Positions 54,132-57,463 of a DNA stretch of 57,463 bases are shown one piece after another. Made by a program: the position numbers and the translations under genes. Source of the stretch: Acetobacteraceae bacterium (GTDB taxonomy: Bacteria; Pseudomonadota; Alphaproteobacteria; Acetobacterales; Acetobacteraceae); assembly GCA_025354865.1 (NCBI GenBank), contig JANXMB010000114.1:1-57463 (forward strand), written 5' to 3'. Below the pieces are notes generated by a model that was not told the DNA's origin, did not search any database, and saw nothing but the letters and a program-made list of their open reading frames with translations. The stretch's first letter is position 1, and the number at the start of each line of letters is the position of its first letter.

Positions 54132-55349
54132 ATGTCCGTTGCCCGCTTCCGTACCGCCGTGTCCGCCCCACGCCGTGTTGTCGATCTGCCCGCCGTCCGC
54201 CCGACCGTCGATGCGACGATCGCCGCGCTGCGTCCGGAAGACCCGGTGCACTGCATCCGCCCGACCGCCTTGGCCGCCACCGCGCGCGATTTCGTCGCTG
54301 CCTTCCCCGGCGACGTGCTGTACGCCGTCAAATGCAATCCCGACCCCGCCGTGCTGCGTGCGTTGTGGGATGGGGGCGTGCGGCATTTCGACTGCGCCTC
54401 CCCGGCGGAAATTGCCCTGGTGCGCACGATGTTTGCCGACGCCGCCATCCACTTCATGCACCCGATCAAAGCCCGTGGCGCGATCCGGGAGGCTTGGGGT
54501 CGCCATGGCGTGCGCGATTTCGTCCTCGATTCGGCCGACGAACTGGCGAAAATCCTGGCGGAAACCGGCGCGTCTGCGGACCTGGGTCTGATCGTGCGGC
54601 TGGCTTTGCCGAAGGGGGAGGCGGTGCTCGACCTCTCCGGTAAATTCGGGGCCGAGGCAGCCGACGCCGTGGCGCTGCTGCGCGCCGCCCGTCCCCATGC
54701 CGCGCGCCTCGGCATCGCGTTCCACGTCGGCTCCCAATGCCTGGAGCCTTTGGCGTGGCGCCGAGCAATGGCGGTTGCGCGGGAAACGATCCAGCAGGCG
54801 GGCGTCGCCATCGACATCGTGGATGTCGGCGGTGGATTTCCGGTGGCGTATCCGGGCGTCGAAATCCCCGAACTCGGCGCGATCGTCGCCGAGATCGAGG
54901 ACGGTTTCGATCGTCTGGCGCTGCCGAACGCCCGCCTCTGGGCCGAACCGGGCCGCGCGCTGGTGGCGTCCGGCGGGTCGGTGGTCGTGCAGGTGCAGGC
55001 CCGTCGCGGGGACGCGCTGTATATCAACGATGGCGTTTACGGCAGCCTGGCCGATGCTGGCACGCTGGCATTCCGCTACCCCGTCCGGTGCATCCGTCCG
55101 GTGGGCAACGCGCCGTCCGACGCATTGCGGGGCTTCAGCTTCTTCGGCCCGACCTGCGACAGCGCGGATGCGATGCGCGGCCCGTTCTGGTTGCCGGCCG
55201 ACATCGCCGAGGGCGACTGGATCGAAATCGGCCAACTCGGGGCTTACGGCGCCTGTCTGCGCACCGGGTTCAACGGCTTCGATCGCGCTCGTATCGTCGA
55301 AGTCGCCGACGACGCGCCCGACGGCCGGTGTTTCGCGCTCGCCGCCTGA
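54132..55349 (+). CDS. ornithine decarboxylase (PLP, alanine-racemase fold)
   Basis: 405 residues. The PLP lysine is in LYAVKCNPDP, glycine-rich phosphate binding is in DVGGGFPV, and the second active-site region GPTCDSADAM carries the Cys and Asp contributed by the partner subunit. This is the eukaryote-like type III decarboxylase that turns ornithine into putrescine. The start at 54132 gives MSVARFRTAV. It is preceded by the leader peptide and attenuator, and followed by homospermidine synthase 110 bp downstream. A speC/speF symbol is not given because the family name in this clade is not settled from sequence alone. Confidence 0.9.
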   Translation: MSVARFRTAVSAPRRVVDLPAVRPTVDATIAALRPEDPVHCIRPTALAATARDFVAAFPGDVLYAVKCNPDPAVLRALWDGGVRHFDCASPAEIALVRTMFADAAIHFMHPIKARGAIREAWGRHGVRDFVLDSADELAKILAETGASADLGLIVRLALPKGEAVLDLSGKFGAEAADAVALLRAARPHAARLGIAFHVGSQCLEPLAWRRAMAVARETIQQAGVAIDIVDVGGGFPVAYPGVEIPELGAIVAEIEDGFDRLALPNARLWAEPGRALVASGGSVVVQVQARRGDALYINDGVYGSLADAGTLAFRYPVRCIRPVGNAPSDALRGFSFFGPTCDSADAMRGPFWLPADIAEGDWIEIGQLGAYGACLRTGFNGFDRARIVEVADDAPDGRCFALAA

Positions 55350-55359
55350 CGCCTTCATT

Positions 55360-55389
55360 GCGGGCACCGCCCGCTGGATTCGGTTTTTT
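55360..55389 (+). terminator. hairpin and delayed U-run between ornithine decarboxylase and hss
   Basis: GCGGGC (55360-55365) and GCCCGC (55369-55374) pair around a 3-base loop; six T residues (55384-55389) come 9 bases later. Partial termination before hss is plausible. A second pair of the same arms occurs about 55 bases downstream. Confidence 0.45.
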
Positions 55390-55459
55390 ATTCTTTCAAC
55401 TGTGCACGATGCAGTTGGCGGGCCTGTGCCCGCTGCGCGTCGCCGATAAGGATATCGCC

Positions 55460-56869
55460 ATGACCGTACACGCACGTTTCGACGGACGACTGGTAATGCT
55501 TGGCTTCGGCAGCATCGGCCAGGGTGTCCTGCCGCTGATCCTGCGGCATATCGACATCGCCCCCGAACGGATCGCGATCGTCGCCGCCGACGCAGCCGGT
55601 GCCGATGTGGCCGCCGCATACAATGTTGGCCACACCGTCCTCGCCCTCGATCCGGACAACGACCGGGCCGCGCTCGTGGGCCGGTTGGGACGGGGCGATT
55701 TCCTGCTGAACCTGTCGGTCGATGTCTCCTCGGTGGCGCTTATGGCGCTGTGCCGGGAGGTCGGGGCCTTGTATTTGGATACCTGCATCGAACCCTGGGC
55801 GGGCGGCTACACCGACCCGAATGCCACGGTCTCTCAGCGCAGCAACTACGCGTTGCGGGAATCGGCGCTTGCGCTCGCGCGTCCCGGCGCGGGCGATCCG
55901 ACGGCGGTCACGACGCATGGCGCCAATCCCGGGTTGGTCTCCCACTTCGTCAAGCAGGCGCTGCTCGACATTGCCGCCGATACCGGCGTGCAAACCGCCG
56001 TTCCCGCCGACCGTGCCGGCTGGGCCGCGCTTGCGCGTACCCTCGGCATCAAGGTCATCCACATCGCAGAACGGGACACCCAGACGGCAGATCGGGCGAA
56101 GAAACCGGGAGAATTCGTCAACACCTGGTCGATCGACGGCTTCGTCGGGGAGGGGAACCAGCCTGCCGAACTCGGCTGGGGCACGCACGAGAAAGCGATG
56201 CCGTTCGATGGCTGCCAGCACAATTTCGGCTGCGGTGCGGCGATTTATTTGAACCGGCGCGGCGCGGCAACGCGGGTGCGCAGTTGGACCCCGCTGGAAG
56301 GCCCGTTTCATGGTTTCTTGATTACCCATAACGAAGCGATTTCGATTGCGGATTACTACACCTTGGACGAGGGCGGTTCGGTCCGCTACCGCCCGACGGT
56401 GCACTACGCCTACCATCCCTGCGACGATGCGGTGCTGTCGCTGCACGAACTCGCGGGCAAGAATTGGCGGATGCAGGCCGAAAAGCGCCTGATGATGCAC
56501 GAGATCGCAAGCGGGATCGACGAACTCGGCGTGCTGCTGATGGGGCATGCCAAGGGCGCCTATTGGTACGGCTCCCGCCTGTCGATCGAGGACGCCCGCG
56601 CTTTGGTGCCGCATAACAACGCGACATCGCTGCAAGTGACCGCCGCTGTGCTGGGCGGCATGGTCTGGGCGATGGAACACCCGAGGGAGGGCGTGGTGGA
56701 AGCCGACCAGCTCGATCATGCCCGCGTGCTGGCGATCGCCGCGCCGTATTTGGGGGAGATGGCGGGCGCCTATTCCGACTGGACGCCGCTCGAAGATCGC
56801 GGCGGCCTGTTCGCCGAGGACACCGACCAATCCTGTCCCTGGCAGTTCGGTAACTTTCGCGTGGCCTGA
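55460..56869 (+). CDS. hss: homospermidine synthase
   Basis: 469 residues, the usual length. The NAD-binding motif GFGSIGQGVLP is at residues 14-24, with later family segments TTHGANPGLVSHFVKQAL and HGFLITHNEAISIADY and conserved NFGCG. The enzyme joins two putrescines through an aminobutyl transfer, giving homospermidine, a common polyamine in alphaproteobacteria. AAGGA lies 7 bases before the ATG; an in-frame ATG at 55409 lacks a ribosome binding site and lies in a hairpin-rich region. Confidence 0.93.
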   Translation: MTVHARFDGRLVMLGFGSIGQGVLPLILRHIDIAPERIAIVAADAAGADVAAAYNVGHTVLALDPDNDRAALVGRLGRGDFLLNLSVDVSSVALMALCREVGALYLDTCIEPWAGGYTDPNATVSQRSNYALRESALALARPGAGDPTAVTTHGANPGLVSHFVKQALLDIAADTGVQTAVPADRAGWAALARTLGIKVIHIAERDTQTADRAKKPGEFVNTWSIDGFVGEGNQPAELGWGTHEKAMPFDGCQHNFGCGAAIYLNRRGAATRVRSWTPLEGPFHGFLITHNEAISIADYYTLDEGGSVRYRPTVHYAYHPCDDAVLSLHELAGKNWRMQAEKRLMMHEIASGIDELGVLLMGHAKGAYWYGSRLSIEDARALVPHNNATSLQVTAAVLGGMVWAMEHPREGVVEADQLDHARVLAIAAPYLGEMAGAYSDWTPLEDRGGLFAEDTDQSCPWQFGNFRVA

Positions 56870-56988
56870 GGCGCGTTTCATCGGCTTGTCATGCGGCTGC
56901 CCTGGAGAATCCCCCCAACCCGCCTTACGTCCCTCGCACTCGGCCCGCCCAGGTTGGTCGAGTGCCCGAGGGGCAGCAGGAGCGTTTT

Positions 56989-57210
56989 ATGCCGAGCGAT
57001 ACGATGTTGAGCCGATTGCCGCGCACGCAGGCGGTGCAGCGTGCGCTGCGGGCGGCGCCCCCACCGGGCGCGGCGGCGGATTTGCTATGTTTGGAAACCT
57101 GGAAGATCGACGCGCCGCGGGATCTCGCGACCATGCTGCGCGTTCGGCAGATTGTGCGCGCCAACCCAGATCTGGCGGCCGAGATCGACGCCGAGTTGGC
57201 CGCCGGATAG
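56989..57210 (+). CDS. small hypothetical protein
   Basis: 73 residues with the segment CLETWKIDAPRDLATMLRVRQIV followed by ANPDLAAEIDAELAAG, a helical C-terminus. No family recognised. The start at 56989 has AGGAG 6 bases upstream; a GTG at 56962 is possible. A GCACTCG / CGAGTGC dyad (about 56935-56966) lies just upstream. Confidence 0.5.
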   Translation: MPSDTMLSRLPRTQAVQRALRAAPPPGAAADLLCLETWKIDAPRDLATMLRVRQIVRANPDLAAEIDAELAAG

Positions 57211-57301
57211 GCCCCCGCCGACCGAGCGCGGGTCGGACATTCTTCATGTACCGATCGCCGCATTTGTTGCTATACAGCGTCGTTCCCCTGCGCGAGGTTC
57301 C

Positions 57302-57463
57302 ATGTCCGAAGACCAGCCGACCGGCGATCTCGCCCTGAAGATCGTCGCCATGCCCGCCGACACCAACCCGGCCGGCGATATTTTCGGCGGCTGGATCATG
57401 GCGCAGATGGACCTTTCCGCCGGCACCGCCGCGTCGGAACGCGCGCGCGGCCGAACCGCCACC
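57302..57463 (+). CDS. acyl-CoA thioesterase, YciA-like, truncated by the window edge
   Basis: The first 54 residues are present: MSEDQPTGDLALKIVAMPAD, then TNPAGDIFGGWIMAQMDLSAG and ASERARGRTAT. The Asn and Asp of NPAGDIFGGW are the YciA-type hot-dog thioesterase signature. Members hydrolyse acyl-CoA esters in the cytoplasm. The C-terminal half lies beyond 57463. Confidence 0.87.
   Translation, partial: MSEDQPTGDLALKIVAMPADTNPAGDIFGGWIMAQMDLSAGTAASERARGRTAT

Noticed and set aside
55409-55459. Start of homospermidine synthase at an in-frame ATG, 55409
   Set aside because: No ribosome binding site and it lies within hairpins; the ATG at 55460 has AAGGA and gives family length.
1-57463. CRISPR array, rRNA genes, complete insertion sequence or prophage
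   Set aside because: Looked for direct-repeat/spacer patterns, rRNA signatures, transposases and phage structural genes. None was seen. The only repeat array is the 27-bp one, which has no spacers.

Overview
The window is a GC-rich stretch (by eye roughly two-thirds G+C) from an alphaproteobacterium, most likely a member of the Rhodospirillales or Acetobacteraceae. The lineage clues are a COQ9 protein behind peptide deformylase, a soluble NAD-dependent formate dehydrogenase operon (fdsGBA-fdhD-fdsD), homospermidine synthase beside ornithine decarboxylase, MocR and LysR regulators, and a short S21 ribosomal protein. The taxonomic call is inference from gene content and codon style. No marker gene long enough for placement by eye is present.

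Layout. 1-112 is the start of a truncated XRE regulator. 468-6109 holds two SDRs, a peroxidase-related AhpD-like protein, a 2-hydroxyacid dehydrogenase, an ABC-F ATPase and an exported PRC-barrel protein. 6260-11385 is a LysR-controlled-looking acyl-CoA set (two acyl-CoA dehydrogenases, a FAS1-like hydratase) with a divergent LLM flavin oxidoreductase. 11420-17857 is the formate dehydrogenase operon on the minus strand, tailed by a protein that resembles barnase-type ribonucleases. 17976-24714 is a minus-strand run: small exported protein, two-component system, DegP-like lipoprotein protease, DUF486 membrane protein and HrpB helicase, with a 27-bp tandem repeat inside. 24767-29275 carries a DsbD-like protein, a TlpA-like thioredoxin, and argH with a small lipoprotein and a MAPEG protein. 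29261-30002 is a probable secreted TNT-type NADase with an overlapping candidate immunity gene. 30128-44067 is mostly core and catabolic metabolism: ketopantoate reductase-like, aldo/keto reductase, a valine/acyl-CoA set with mmsA, hydrolase-DUF3445-SDR, MocR, rpsU, def-COQ9-DAO, flavin reductase and enoyl-CoA hydratase. lepA (44170-45975) is followed by tRNA-Ser(GGA).

Immediately behind the tRNA (46140-50285) is a small defence-type island: a decayed serine recombinase, a MazEF-like toxin-antitoxin pair and a McrBC-like system whose McrB has a winged-helix plus EVE/PUA-like reader in front of the AAA+ domain. The window then returns to chromosomal genes: an orphan solute-binding protein, an RraA-like protein, a Cdd1-like HhH protein, and finally a polyamine cluster (arginase/agmatinase family, ornithine decarboxylase, homospermidine synthase).

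The most interesting regulatory object is the ornithine decarboxylase leader (53817-54131). It contains a 15-codon upstream ORF with a good ribosome binding site. One base after its stop codon begins a hairpin followed by a U-run, an arrangement that predicts control by ribosome stalling on the leader peptide. The polyamine genes together would convert arginine or agmatine to putrescine and then to homospermidine. The window ends inside a YciA-like acyl-CoA thioesterase.
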